From Nereocystis luetkeana (lineage: Eukaryota > Sar > Phaeophyceae > Laminariales > Laminariaceae), in assembly GCA_031213475.1 (NCBI GenBank), contig JARUPZ010000021.1, forward strand, positions 5,742,438 to 5,806,437: a DNA stretch of 64,000 nt, read 5' to 3'. Positions 21,290 to 35,100 of this stretch are shown in pieces. Numbering within the stretch: position 1 is the stretch's first letter; every line of letters starts with the position of its first letter. The position numbers and the translations under genes were made by a program. A model generated the notes under the pieces. That model did not search any database and was not told the DNA's origin. It saw only the letters and a program-made list of their open reading frames with translations.

Positions 21290-21860
21290 ACGGTAACACT
21301 TAACGGTAACAATTCACGGTAACACAAAACGCTCGCGGCAGTTTAATACGCTAACGGTAACCGCTAACGCCAACTCGAGCGCTAACGCTGACACCGAGCG
21401 CTAACGCCAACGCCAACGCTATGGTGCAAACGCCAACTTCAGCGCGGAAAAAAAACAACGCTAGCTTCAGCGCGGATGTCACCCACACTAACGCCAACCC
21501 AAGCGTCAACACAAAAGGCCCGAGCTCGGGTTCACCGAACCAAAAGAATGTATCACAAGGACGGAACTCTGTCCAACCAACTCTCACGCGCGCTCATGCT
21601 CGCTCACGATCACGCTCGCTCACGCTCACGCTCGCTCACGCTCACGCTCGCTCACGCTCACGCTCGCTCACGGTGACCGCCACTCCCAAAACACGGGGCA
21701 CGGAACATCCCAGCCGTCAAAAATGCCAACACCAGCACAACACCAACAATAACAACAACAAACGAACAAACAAACGAACGAACAAACGAACAAACAAACA
21801 AACAAACAAAACAAAACAAAACAAAACAAAAACGAAACAAAAACAAAAAGCTCGTCCGCG
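21290..21860. repeat. Simple repeats: CTAACGCCAACG, CGCTCACGCT and ACAAACAAACGA tracts
   Basis: Short-period arrays: AACGCTAACGCCAAC at about 21300-21500, CTCGCTCACGCTCACG at 21590-21672, and AACAAACGAACAAACAAACA at 21755-21850. They create long but meaningless open frames. Confidence 0.6.
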
Positions 21861-22559
21861 GAGCTCTACAGCAGTAGAGCCACAAAATATACTGCCACCA
21901 TGCACCAGTGGCAATCGCCCCTCTCTGATACTTGATACCGGGATATTGCAGCGCTGTCGTGAACGCTCACACACACACTACACACACACACTGGTGCACA
22001 CGCACCAAGAAAAGTCGGGGCGACATCTGCCATCGCGCGCACCGTCCAACTAGTAACAGAAAACCCCGAGGAGCGAACAGTCTCAAGAACACTGCTGTTC
22101 GCCGCGTCACCACCAAAAAACACACCAAGGCATACATACCAGTGTGCATGTAAGGTCTACCGGCAGGGTCTGCACATGACTGCAATGATCGTACTGCTGC
22201 CAATTCCTTGTTTTGCTGGACGTCGATGGGTGTGGGAAGCAGAACGGTTTATTGTGCAGAACCCACACACACACGTTCAGTCTGCGCAAGGCTGACTGCA
22301 AATGTTTTTCTGCCAATGCCTGGCACGTACTTGGGCGTGATCATGACCGACCTTAACCCCATTTGTAAAAAAAAGAGTATCGGACATAAATGCAACGGCC
22401 ACGTGACGAAGTCCGGTCTGCTGGGGCAAGGGATGTATCCGAAGTTCAACGGAAGGAGCTGACGCTGAACGACATGCGCGCAGCATAACAGCATGTATGA
22501 GACGAGCGCATGTATACATGCGCAATCCTGCTGCACTCCCTCCGGTTAGATAATACGTG
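21861..22559. other. Unassigned stretch
   Basis: Unique sequence between the simple repeats and the family C copy. CACACA tracts lie near 21965-21990 and 22265. No exon could be defended. Confidence 0.35.
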
Positions 22560-22708
22560 GTCCCTCTAAAAGTACCGGTTGCTCGTCTGTGGAATCGCCC
22601 GGCACGGAAGGGGTTAACCAGTATGGCAGTGTGCGGAGTAGTGTCGGTTGCCGCTATAGCGCCAGTATTGTTGGCTGGCGCGCATACCGGCACTATAGAG
22701 GGCGTTTC
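22560..22708. mobile_element. Family C repeat
   Basis: GGTCCCTCTAAAAGTACCGG, GAATCGCCCGGCACGGAAGG, GGTTGCCGCTATAGCGCCAG and CGCATACCGGCACTATAGAGG. Confidence 0.7.
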
Positions 22709-22851
22709 CTTGATATCTACTGCTGGTAGTTTCTAAACATGGGCATGGGTACCAGGCATAAACACAACATGCTGGATACATGTAATATCATACACACCAG
22801 GTACCCGGCAGATGCCTGCATAAAAGAAGAAAAAAAAATACCACACGTATA

Positions 22852-22936
22852 CCGCTCCGTCCGGAAACGTAAGGAGCGTCTTGTTATTCACATTACTCCC
22901 CCACCCGGTCCTTACAATTCCGGCCAGATTGGCAAC
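22852..22936. mobile_element. Family D foldback MITE just inside an intron
   Basis: GCTCCGTCCGGAAACGTAAGG and GGTCCTTACAATTCCGGCC ends. It lies about 35 bp downstream of the splice donor of the minus-strand low-complexity gene. Confidence 0.65.
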
Positions 22937-22971
22937 AATGACCCACTTGACGGTATACCGCGCGCACCCAC

Positions 22972-25900
22972 CTCCCTCCTCGTGACGACGCGCCACAGGG
23001 CCTCGTCAAGCTCGAAGAAAGTGTCCTGCTGCAGCTGCCGCTCCAGCGACCCCATTGCGCTGTAAGCACTCAGCTCCGACAGGTCCGAGTCGTAATCCGA
23101 CTCATACGTCCCGCTGCTACCCGCCACGATCTCCCCAGACCCCCCACCACCACCACCCGGGTACACGCCGCCTTTCCCCACCCCCACCCTCGAGCGCCCC
23201 CTGACTCCCGGTCGACCCCCGCTCATCCTCCTCGTCCCGTTCCTCCGAGCCCCCGCGCTGCCCGGTGCCTGCGCCGGCGACGGCGGTGCTCTCCTCGGCG
23301 AAGGAGAATGAGGCGCCGCTCCCCCCCGCGAGCCTCCAACTCTCTGGTACTCCCGCCCAGGAGAAGGGGCGAACGGGCTCGGGGGGCGGCCGAGGGCCGA
23401 TCCGGAAGGCGCGGACGCCGCGGAGGTGACGGGGGAAGGGGTCGCCGCGGTTGACGTTGGCATCGCCCCGGGGTGTATGGAGATTTCGTTAGGGATCCAT
23501 TCCACTTCCATGGTGTTCCCCCCGCCGCCGCCGCCACTACCGCTGCCGCTGCCACCGCCACCACCGCCTGCGATGAGCGCGGAGCCCGGCGGCCCTCCGG
23601 ACGCCATCATGCCTCCACCGGCCATACTGCCGGCCGCGCCGCCCACTGTGACGGTCAGTCTCTCGTGGGACGGCGACGGCGAAGGATAGTCGCGCGACGA
23701 GCCTCCCCCCATCCCGCTCACAATGCCTATGCCCCCGCTACTGCCGCTGATAACGCCTCTTGGGCTAGGATACGACGAAAACTGCGGGACACCGCTCCCG
23801 CCGCTGCCACCACTGCCGCCACCGCCTCCTACAACGGAAACCCCGCTACCGTTACCGTTGCTGCTGACAGGCGGAGCCGCCAAGAGCCGCGGAGGGCGCA
23901 ACGGCGACTCCAGGCGGGCGGGAGGCGCCCCTTGCTCGAGCTTGCCGTCCTTCGTGTCCAAGCTTCCGTCGACGCTGCGCCGGCGCCCCCTCGGGGAGGG
24001 GCAGACAGCCCCCGGTCCTCCCACATCAGCATCCATGGCGACCGTCAGTGATCGCTTGCGCACGAGCGGCGGTCTGCCGCCCGGCCAGTCCCCGCGGAAG
24101 TGCTCGGAGCCCGGGGGGGGGTGCGACAAAGGTGTCCCCGATCGGGAAACGCTACCGCCGCCACCGCCAACACCACCGCCTCCGCCGCCATCGCTACGAA
24201 GGCCTCCTAAAGAGGAGTATGTGAACTCCCCAGCGGAGGACGCCGACGCCGCGCTGTCTTGCCTCTGATACGCTCGGAAGGCCGCCGAGGACGAAGAAGA
24301 GGGGGGAGGGGAGTGGTCGTCCCTCCCGCTAATGCTGCCGCTACCACGCTCGGGTGCAGCAGGCGCGGGAGAGGGTGGGCGTCCTGTAGCTCCTCCCCCG
24401 CCGAGGCTCGAGGGTGCGTCACCACCGTGGTGGTGTTGACGGTTGGGGTGGTGTTGGTTGTGAGCGCTGCCCGAGGGAATGTCGGTTTCAGTGTCGGACG
24501 ACAGGAGCGAGGTTATGGCGATGCCGCCGCCTCTGATACGAACACGCGCTGTGCCTCCGCTGCTGCCGCCGCCGCCACTGCTGCCCGTACTGCTCGCGGC
24601 CACGCTACCACTTCTGCTGCTGCCGCTCCCAGCGCCGCCGCTTCCACCGTGGGCGGCGGGTGCAACGGCATTGTTGTCGTTGTTGTTCATACTACCACCG
24701 GCTCCGACTGTACGTTCAACATTCACATCAATACTATTCTTGTCATTCGCACGCTCACCGAACCGGTCAAGCTGGCCACCCCCTTCCCGAAATCCTCCTC
24801 CTCCTCCTCTTCCCATTCCTCCTCCTCTTCCGCTTCCTCCTCCTCCACTGCCTCCTGCCGACCCGTTGGCAGAGGCAAACTCTCTCGAATCCCCTCCACC
24901 TCCGCAAGAGGAGTACCTCCTAGGGTTGCGCCCTGCGCCCGCCCCCCCTCCTCCTCCACCGCCGCTGCCCCCTCCCATTCCTTGCTGGTGCTCCGCCCCA
25001 CCGTCGTGCTGCGAGTACGACGGCGCTTCCCCTCCGGAGGCACTACGGCTATGGATATAGGCAGCTCTGCGAGATCCTTCTGTTGGCGGCGCCGGGCCTA
25101 GGCTGTGGCGAACGCTGGGGTCGACTCGGCGTCGGGCACTGGAGGGAGAGGAACCGGAGCCGGCGGCACCTGCTGAGGAGGCACTGCCATAGCCGCCGCT
25201 GCCGCCGCCGCCGCTGCCGCCGCCACCGCCGCCGTGGTCCCCGATCATCACCGACGAGGGAGACGCTTGATGAGCACGGGGGGTCGACCCTCCAGGGCCG
25301 GCCTCGCGCATCCCAGCGGAGTCACCGCCGCCGCCGCCGCCGCCGCGAGGGGCAGGCACGGAAGAAGATTTTAGCGCAGGCGATGATGAATCATCATCAG
25401 CCAAACAATTCCGCCTGGGAAGGGCCAGCTCCGCGAACTGCCTCGAGTAAGGCTGGGCAGTTTGGTGCCTCGAGCTGCTGCCCCACGGCTTGGGACCAAG
25501 GCCGTGGGCGGAGGAGGAGGGCGTGGTGGTGCTGCTAGAAACGCCGCCGGAAGCTCCCCCAGCCGCTGCGGCGGAGGAGGTCGCCGAGAACAGGGACGGC
25601 AGAGGAGACGAGTTGGTCTCGTCCCCCCTTACCCCTACAGGCGCCAAGGTTATCGGCAGCCGGCGGCGGGAGGGAATTCGCGCCGCCTGGGAGACCTTGG
25701 AGAAGGTCGGTCGAAGAGCATCGAGTTCTGGTGGGGCATCGTCCTGAGTGGAGTACTGCTCGCGGGGTGGGGGTGGGGAAGGCTGCGCTCGCCTGTCCAC
25801 ACCCCCGGCGGTGTTGGTGCTGGCCCTGCCCCAAGCACTGCTGCTGCCGCCGGCGGGCTCCACCTTGGAATAGCTGCCGAGGGAAGGGGCAGCCGTGGGG

Positions 25901-26196
25901 GGAGAAATGTTGGCTCGTCCCAGCGAACCTCGGAGGAGGAGGTGCTTTTCGTGGGTGGAGACGGAATCTGTTGCTTTGGCTGGTGCCGCCAACGCCGCCG
26001 CCGCCGCTGCTTCCGTTGCTTCTGCTGCTGCTGCCACCACCGCTACCGCCGTTGCTGCTGACGTTGCTGCCGCTGTTGCGGCCGCTCCTGCTTCTGCTGC
26101 TGCTGCTGGAGCAGTCGTCGCCTGCGTTGGTGATGTTGTTGTTGTGCTGGCTGTTGCTGGATTGTTATGCTTCCTCATCAGGCCGACATGGCGCAT
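22972..26196 (-). CDS. Large Ser/Gly/Pro/Ala-rich protein, first coding exon
   Basis: A single 1,075-codon open frame on the minus strand, in a GC-rich block unlike its AT-richer flanks. The ATG at 26196 is the first in-frame ATG; frame upstream of it exists only from a GTG. Residues about 20-70 are Ala/Thr-rich. Most of the rest is Ser/Gly/Pro with long Gly runs, basic phosphosite-like motifs (GRRRSVDGS, VRKRSLTVAMD) and His runs, consistent with an intrinsically disordered protein. Only the C-terminal end, with SDLSELSAYSAMGSLERQL followed by QQDTFFELDEALWR, looks ordered and helical. The exon then reaches GAG-GTGGGT (donor at 22971, phase 0), so more exons are expected at lower coordinates. 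Reading through instead gives 20 more residues and a stop at 22912. No catalytic domain is recognised. Confidence 0.7.
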
Positions 26197-27048
26197 TAAT
26201 TTTTCAGTGTTTTTTGACCTGGCGAGGTTTGGGAAAAAATGTGTCTTTTTCTCTGACTGTTGTTCTATGTGTCCGCGCGCGCGCACAGCTTTTCAGAAAA
26301 AAGTAAGACCCGCGTGCCCGGCTCTTTGTGAAGGCCGTTCAGATTCAGATCGTGTTTTCCCTAACTTTTGTGTGATAAGTTTTCCAAGATAAGTATTTTT
26401 ACAGATATTTATTTTTTGTCGTCTTTTCATCTTCGTCTATTTTTTTTTGTTGCTCCCTCTAGAAACCAATTTGTTTTTTTGTGATATTTTATTTCAAGAT
26501 ATTTATTATGCACGGGATTTATATTGTCCACCTCAATTTTGAAATTGGATGCAGTCCCAAAGTTGAGTTTTTTGTATTTTTCCTGGGGCCACCACGGGAA
26601 CATGATGGGCGCTGCCGTAGGTGTGGTTGTACCTGTTTGCAACTATTTTGAACACGCGGCAGCAGGGCATACCACGTAGATTAGGAACAGCACTACGAGA
26701 CCATTAAAGAGGACCGGAACAAGCGTCGCCCAGCAGCACTGGGGCCGTGGACGGCGCACTGAACCCCTCTACTCGACGCTGCTATTTGTACCACGACGGC
26801 AGCGCTCGTGGTGGGATTGCCTGCTCTCGTGCTGAGAAAAAGCTTCAAGCTCGGTTCATCAAATTTCCTTCATCGACAGGGACTTGGGGTATTTCGCAAA
26901 CCAAACTACAACAACACGGTCACGTTCAGGGGCATTCGGACAGCAGTGCACCGTCACCACCGGCACTCTCCCTCCCCGTTCAGATAAAACTTCGCACGTC
27001 CATCGATCGCCCGCACCACCGCCACAGGCGCCGCCGCCGCCAAGAAAA
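26197..27048. promoter_or_regulatory. Shared intergenic region between two divergent genes
   Basis: 852 bp separate the ATG of the minus-strand low-complexity gene from the ATG of the plus-strand START gene. The left half is T/A-rich (26200-26480) and the right half GC-richer. None of the repeat families of this window is present, which sets it apart from neighbouring non-coding DNA. It must contain both promoters and 5' UTRs. No specific factor site is claimed. Confidence 0.5.
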
Positions 27049-27237
27049 ATGGCGGGGAGAACGCGAACCTTGCCCTCGCTATCCTGTCGCACGCTGTGGC
27101 TGGCCGCGGGGTTCCTCTTGGTAGGACTGATGTGGCCCGAGTTACTGACGTGTGTCGGCCGAGTTTCTTTGGGCGACGATGGCAACTCCCAGCAAGGCAC
27201 AAGCATTGATGGGGATGCCGACATTACTCCCTGGGAG
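27049..27237 (+). CDS. START gene exon 1 (signal anchor)
   Basis: The ATG sits in AAGAAAAATGGCG and is the first in-frame ATG. The exon has 63 codons: a basic start (RTRT, CRT), the hydrophobic run LWLAAGFLLVGLMW then PELLTCVG, and an acidic Gly/Asp/Ser stretch to TPWE. It ends at GAG-GTGAGC, a strong donor, in phase 0. Reading through the donor gives only seven more residues and a stop. Confidence 0.7.
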
Positions 27238-30200
27238 GTGAGCCGAACCGTGTCTTGGCCTCTGTAAGGCTTGTCCTTGTTACAGCCCTAGGTTGCTTTA
27301 TTATATTATTTGTAGGTGGAAATTGTTCAAGTACGTGTCACTCATCAGGAGCTCCCTCGGGATTCCACTGACCCGGCCGAAAGCAAAGCAGTCTAGTCAG
27401 GAAAACCGGCACAGCCACGACTACAGCAGGCTTGTAGACTCTGCTGGTACAAACCTCAAACCTGGTAAATAGTATTGCAAGGCAAGAAACAGCAGTGGTC
27501 ACGTTGCACCGCGGTCTGGCGCAATGTTGTAGGACCACTGAGAGTCCAGAAAGACGAGAGCGTTTGTTTTTCTGAAAAAAACCGTGTGCGTACGTACACC
27601 GCTGCTGCTGTGTCCTGAATACTAAATACCAGTAGTTGGTGACTCTTGCCCCTTTCTGTTCGTGTAAAATGGATATAATAAAATTCCCGAGCTGTGATCC
27701 CATGTACCTGGTATGAGGGGGTGAGACAGGGGGGTGATCTCAGCAGGAGCTACATCAGCTGTGACTACAGTACGTACAGCAGTAGTAGAGGCGGAGTACC
27801 GTATGCATTGCATGTATAGACTGACTGCTGTAGACTCGTATGATATGCAGATGCATGTTCTGTGTTGTACTGGGGCACTACAAGCAGTCTACAGCAGTAT
27901 ACGATCCCTTTGTACTTTTAGCATACAGCAGGGGGATATTTCGCACTTTTATTTTAGGCTGCCAGTACCACATAACATAACATAACATAACATCACGTAC
28001 TCTCTCAGCACCAATACGAGAGTGCCGTACCAGGTACAGCGGTAGACATTCGTAGCCGTACACAGAGAAGTATTATTAATGTGGTCTGTGGCTGACTGGC
28101 TTAGTTTGCAAGTACTGCTGCAGACACTACTATTTAGACACGAGCGTGTGGGAGAAAAACACGGTCGGTCAATATTTAATACTGCTGTTAGTTGTGTCAA
28201 TAAAATTTCCCGTTTTTGCTGTGGCCTGATTGGCCTTTCTTGTGATTGTGCGTCATAGTGGTGGAAGATCTGCCACCACATTTTTTTTTTTATGGTCTAT
28301 TTCCCTCACTATGGCGTCGTCGGAAGGACGTGAGACTGTGAACGGTGAGTTCGCCGGTTCGATACCCCTCACGCCGATAAAACACCTGAGGGGGTATGTT
28401 ATAATCGGTAAAAGTTAGTCACATCTCACACCTCACACACATACCCGTATATAGAATACACCCACAAGGGAACGATGCGAGCAATACGATCATTGTACAC
28501 TGATTTCAATACCGAAAATGAGTCGGAAATGAAACTGGATAATGATGGCATCTACGTACCACAGGCAGGTACAGGCTTCCTGACGTAGTCCGCGATATAC
28601 ATGTCAGATTTAGTAAAATTGAGAATGTGGTGAGAGTCGGAAATCGAAAGGGCTAAATTCGCAGGGGTCGGTACTGTGCTGTGTACTGGGCCAGTACCTA
28701 CTGGCAGTAAACTGGTGCTGGCAGTATGTCTATCACTCCCGACTTCTGAGGGACGTGTCAGTATTTTGCTGGCGTTTTTTGTACGTTCCACTAAAAGCGC
28801 CTCATAAGAATACAACGGAAACCCATCGAAACGTGCGCATGAGAGAGAGAGAGATAACCGGAGGAGTTATGCAATTTAGTGGCAGTTTTTCGACTGTTTC
28901 CTGCGAGTCCATCTTTCTGTACTCGTTTATACCACCCCTGACCTAAACACTGCCTTCGAGATATGGCCCAAAATCAACGTGTTTTTCAGCTTTACGTGGT
29001 GAGCCCAATCGCATATCAGTGGTATAAGACGGGCCTCTAGTAGGGCACCTCGAGCGGGGTGCCTTCGGCGGGCCCCCCTCACCAACCGGGGAAGACGCCG
29101 CGACCAAAATATGGTCGGATCCAGGTTCCTGTCTGCCGTTGCAGCGAATAATCCTTGTCCTGGCTTGAGCTCGTACCAGTACCTACTGTACTAGCTAGCC
29201 CCACGTACCTCGCTCGTATAAGTTCGGGCGTAGGATTTGCGGTGCGACATTTCTATTCGTATACCTGGTACGTACTTTCATCACAAAGATGACGACGTTA
29301 TGGAGTGTGGAAATACTGCTGTAGTCTTGATTCTTGATACATACAATATGTACGTACCGGTATTTACAAGGCGAGGAAATTTCAATCATGGCGACATACG
29401 GGGACAATCAAGAACCATCCCCGGATTCTGTTTAGGTCTTGCGTGCCGGGTTGGGGTCAAGGTTAGGTTAGGGGTTCGGGTGGGGGTTAGGGTTAGTTGC
29501 CGCTCTTCAGGGTTGTGAGAGCTGCAGCGAGGACATTAGACGTGGTGTAAAGCCGGGGCTATGCATGTATACTATAGTACCAGACAGAGTTGATATACGA
29601 GAGGCGCTGCTGCAGGGCTTCGGTGTACATATTTTATACAGTAATATTAATACCACGCTGGTCTGGGTGCGAGTTGGCTGGTGTGCCTAACAGGACGGAC
29701 ACGGCGGGAATATAACCCAGGGCCGATCACCCGGGGATGGCTCCTAAATACCCCCGTGGTTGCAATTTACTTTCATCCTACACGTATTAACAGTCATGAC
29801 TTGTCACTCCCCTTATTATTAATAATAGTATCCTCGTCTATTTTTTTAGTCAATCATATCGAAATCGGTTCGGTGGGCGCTTTAACCCCGTCCCTTGAAA
29901 AACGAACTCCCCGGTATATCCCAGGTACGAGGCATTTACGGCAGTGGTACCATGTACTTGGTGCCAGTTAACTATCATCCGATGCCTGGTAAGTCCGCAG
30001 CGATCAGGTTTTTTTCCCGATATATCTTGGGATGCTGTTCGATTTTCAAACTGATCGTTTCGTTGGGTTCCCTGCGTTTTCCCAGGGTGATCAGTCTCCG
30101 TTCCTTCATCAAGGATTTTCACGGTGTGGTTGTTGCTTGGGGTGCGATGCGTGGTTCGGTGCGAGGTGGCCGCACCGCACCGCACCGCCCTGCACCTTAC

Positions 30201-32106
30201 GATTTTGCATTCAACAGAACCGCACCGTACCGCACCGTAGGAGTCTCCAGATCAAAACTCCGCACAGCACCGTACAGTACGGTGGGAACCCCCAGTACAG
30301 GTGTTCCCCGGTGCGGGTTGGCCTGATCCGTAGAATCAACCGCCGCGCATCGTGCCGTCGATTGGTGTGGACCGTACATTTCAAATCCCACGGTTTGTAC
30401 GCCGATTCAGACGCAGAAATGCAGAAGTGGTGCAAAGATGCTCATAAATCGAGTATGATACGAACAGGAGCGTACGAACAGGAGCGTGTAATACAATGTA
30501 CGTACACAAACAGACTGCAATAAGCCGAGCCGAAGTTTCTTTTACAGCCGGAATCGTGCGTTTTTCGTACGGTGCGGCTACAGCGGGGTAGCGTAAACCT
30601 ACGGTACACCGTTTGTTTTTTACTATTAATACGATGCACGCTCAACCTCCTCGTAGGAAACAACTATTGAACGGACATCTGGCACCGCTCGCACGGTACG
30701 ACTCTTGAGAAATCAAAGCCCGCACCGTGCCGCACCGCGAAGAGAAAAACCGCACAGCATATGAAAAGCCGTGGTTTATTATGTCGTTTCCTTGTTTCCC
30801 GACACAACTGCGGACCAACGCCCAGACGGGTAGGGTGACTCGTGTACTGAGCCAAGCTGGGGAGACTATGAGGGGTGTTAGTGGGTTCAAATCCCACACT
30901 ACCTGATCAGTGAGTCGGGAGAGATAATATCTAGACTCAGGTGCCTACATCCTCGGAGTAAACCACACTTTAATGACGGCCGCCTGTGGCAGGCCCGACC
31001 AAGGTGGAAGAAACGAACCGGGTTCGAACCGGTACACGAAAACTCGAGAAATAAGTGGTGGACAGGCCTCTCGCTCTCCGGGGCAGAAAAAAAAAAAACA
31101 CTCGGAAAGGGTGAAAAACACCCCAACCCTTTTTGGCAATACTTGGCTAAAGGGTACCTTCTTACGTCTTACAGGGTGGTCCAGCCGTAAAACAGATTTT
31201 CATTCGATCGGCCGTACCAGGTACGAGTAATGGTTTCTTTTTTTTCCTACCTGGTACTATTTATGTGCCAACGAAGCACAAGGGGTGCACTTCCTGTACC
31301 GGTTATCCTCCAGCAAAAGAGCAAGAAATCCAACGTACGTTATGTTGTACCCTGGTATCTTGTATCGCCATCTGTGGCAAGACAGATAGATGTGTTGAAC
31401 ACACACACATGTGTTGGAATCAGGCATCATCTCGAAGAGAAAACCGTGCTGTTAACCGCTTTAGAACCGCAGTCCCGTTTTGGGGACAAACTACTTAAAG
31501 TTTGAGTGTATTGTCCCGAAAACGGGACTGCGGTTCTAAAAGGGTTAACATGCACGGCCACACGAACGGTTGATGAAATATGAAATATCGAGCGAAAATT
31601 CGTCCTTCCGGTCGAAAAGGCCAACCAAATAGTTTGGAATTTTTTTACCAGGTACCTGGTAAATGTTTTCTATGAATAAATGAATATACTCGTATACCCT
31701 GGTATACATCATGAAGCAAAACTAACCCTGCACCAGGTATCAGTACAGAGTAAATAGTTAACATGTGAACATATCGATGGAAAAGAAGACGCCAGGGGGG
31801 TCCAACGAAACAATAATGACACGACATGCATAATAATAATGACACGATATGCTTTTACTCTGCTTTTTTTTTTTTTTTCAACATACCAGGGTACCGAGTA
31901 GCTGGTAACAATCTCCGCCGTGTCGTATCCTTGTGGCCACAGAGCTTCTACGTATCTCTCTATTATTAATGTAATATTAACAGCAGGATTAAAGAATCGG
32001 CACGGACACTGGTTGTGCCCGATGTCGACGGGTAAAAAGAACGGTCAACACGCGCACGAAACAACATGTTCAAAGGCGGACATCATCCCGAAGAAATATC
32101 CGGTAC

Positions 32107-32148
<42 letters not shown>

Positions 32149-35100
32149 CCATCCCATTCATTATCTTCGCACATCTTCTTCTCTCTCTCCTTCCAACTCG
32201 TAACTCAGATCCGGGGCCACATAGCAGGCTCTTCTCCCCCCTTCCCGCTACGGTACGTGCCTTCATTTTTATCGCGAGAAGATTTCAGCCTTTTCTTCCC
32301 TCGTCGACTCGCATCGAATTGTGCCTACCCACGCTGCAAGGCGCTCTCAACAATTGAATCCCTTTTTTTATTTTTGCAAATAAAGTCAAAGTCCGACCCT
32401 CCTAGGGCTCGAACCCAGGACTCAAACAAGTAGAATTCGAGGTTAACCACTTGAACCACCGGGGCGACCGGGTACCCTCAATTCCTGGAGCTGTGACAAC
32501 GGGCTGGTAGTGAATCGGAGCGAAAACGCGATTGAATTTCAATCGTTAACCCCTTTAGAACTCCAGTCCCGTTTTGGGGACAATGCACTCAAATTTCAAG
32601 TAATTTGTCCCCAATTGTCTCGGAAACGAGACTGCGGTCCTAAAACGGTCAAATCGAATGCATTCAAGATCAGCGTGCTCGAATTTGTACAGAAAACGAA
32701 CGAGCAAATCGAGCCCCAATCCATGGGCTATGTCTAATCTACAGCAGTATGACCTACATATTCCTACGAGCACTCTGTCATACCCCATAAAGGCTCGTAG
32801 ATATCAGCAGTGCACTACGTTTAGGCAAATATGTCATCAAGCAAGGCAAAACGTGCGCTGTAAAGGGTTTAGGGCCGGTTGTTTCGCCCTAAAACCTAGT
32901 AGTTTGGCATCGGTCAAGGCATGTCAAGGCAATGTTGCTGTCTGTCAAGAGGGGAAAGTGCCGTCTCCTGACATAGTTGCTTTTAGGACTGCAGTCCCGT
33001 TTTGGGAAAAACCTACTTGTAATTTGAGTGGTCTGCCCCCAAAACGGGACTGCAGTCCTAAAAGGGTCAATACCACCCCGCGACGACCCAATTTTAACTC
33101 CGTTTTGGTCTTGCACTTTAACTACTGAAAAAGGATCCGATACTTATTCCAGTTGTTTTTTTCTCGTGAGACGCCAACTTACCTGGTCTTACATCAACTA
33201 CTATATAGCCTTGAACAGAGTGGTCTTGCAATATCTACTGCTGTATTTTTTTTTATTTATTTTTTCTCATCCCATTCATTATCTTCGCACATCTTCTTCT
33301 CTCTCTCCTTCCAACTCGTAACTCAGATCCGGGGTCACATAGCAGGCTCTTCTACCCCCTTCCCGCTACGGTAGGGTTAGTCTATATGGGCTATGGACTG
33401 TATGACGACAACTACTCTTTCATAGCCCATAGGCCCCGATCGCCTATCCAGCTCCCGGCTGATGAGGGAAGACATACATCTTGGAGCCGGTAGAATCGGT
33501 TGTGGATCACAGAACAGTCGCAACCTCAGTTTTGCGATTCCGATGTCGAGTGAATCGTACGAGTGGATCGAATGAGCCGGCTGCGATTCACCGCTGCCGC
33601 CGCCCTGTACTCGCAATATTTTAATTGATCATCACTATTGACCCTTTTAGAACTCCAGTCCCGTTTTGGGGAAACACCAGTCAAATTCCAAGTAGTTTGT
33701 CCCAAATTGTCCCCAAAACGAGACTGCGGTCCTAAAAGGGTTAATACGACGTACAGGAAAGGACTACACACAGGTTATATTATTTATTCTTAGTTGCATG
33801 CCATTTGTTTCCGTCGCCCTTCTTTTCTCTCCCCGTCCTTATAGTCGTAACTCAGATCCCTGGGTCATTCCGGGACAGAGGGATTACCGCTGTACCAGGT
33901 ATGAGAGAGATTACCGCTGCGAGAGAAGCACATGTGTATTTTGGGTGGTGGTACTCTTGCCCCTTGACGGACAGCCGTCAAGGACCGCCCAACCCTAAGA
34001 CTAGTACCTAGTGTACCAAGTATAAACAGGCCTTGACGGGCCAAAACTAGACCGTCAAGGACAACCGTCCAGGAACTATTTAGCCTAAAACTGGTATACT
34101 ACAGCAGGAAGTCTAAAGAGGCTTTGACGGGTCAAAATTACGCCCTTTTTAGAACCACAGTCCCGTTTTGGGGACAAACCACTCAAATTTCAACTAGTTT
34201 GTCCCCAAAACGGGACTGCGGTTCTAAAAGGGGATCAATGAAATCCAGTTCAGTTCTATTCAATTAATTCACTTCATCCATGCGCAAATCAACTGTCAAC
34301 CGCTCAACCGACATATTTGAAGAAAAGGAGAAGGTCTGGCTCATCCAGGCATTTTGGTACTTGGTCGATCAGTAGACTTGTGTAATTTACCGGTTCCGCC
34401 CGCTACGCTCTGTCACGATGAAAAACGGGACGGAACGGATGGTCCGAAACAGTGGTGCAAACAGGCGACTTGCAAATGCCAAGAGCTCCCTGCTCGTACT
34501 TCGCGAAATGATACCTGGTATGGGCGAAAGAGAGCACAGCACTGCACCATACGGCAGGGAACGGCACGGCACCGCGTGGGCACCACACGGCGCTGCGCTG
34601 CGCTCCTGAGCTGCAGTAACGCTGCGCTGCTGAGCTGAGCTGAGCTGGGTGTGATGTGCATATTTTCTTAATATTCGCATGATACCTGGTGCCTGCATGA
34701 ACGAAAGAGAAAGCCCGAAACCGCACCACATGGTAGGGCTCGGCACCACATGGCGCAACCAAGCTGAGCTGAGCTACGCCGCGCTGCTGGACTAGCGCTG
34801 CGCTGCTGAGCTGAGCTGGGTGTGATTTTCGAAAAAACGACGAGAAAAAGGAAGAAATGAAAGAAAAGTTGGAAGGTTCCGCAAGTAGTGGAAGGAGGCA
34901 TTAATCAAGTGGGCGCTCTGAGAGGCTAGGGAGATGCCAACGGAGCCCGCTCATAAAAAAAAACAAGATAAGCAAGTCTGAGTAGGAGGAAAGATGTCTG
35001 GTTGGCTTGGTTCGGTTAGCTGACCCCTTATTTGAGAACACGGTCGAAGGTCACTCTACGCACAAGACTAGGCTCCGATCCCATACCTAACACTTTTTAC

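Noticed and set aside
24259..25538. Long plus-strand frames (up to 280 codons) opposite the low-complexity gene
   Set aside because: They are antisense shadows of GC-rich triplet tracts; residues are Arg/Ala/Pro runs with no motif, and the minus frame has a better start, length and donor.
30842..30905. tRNA gene
   Set aside because: The T-arm is perfect but the D-arm and anticodon arm do not form; treated as a tRNA-derived relic.
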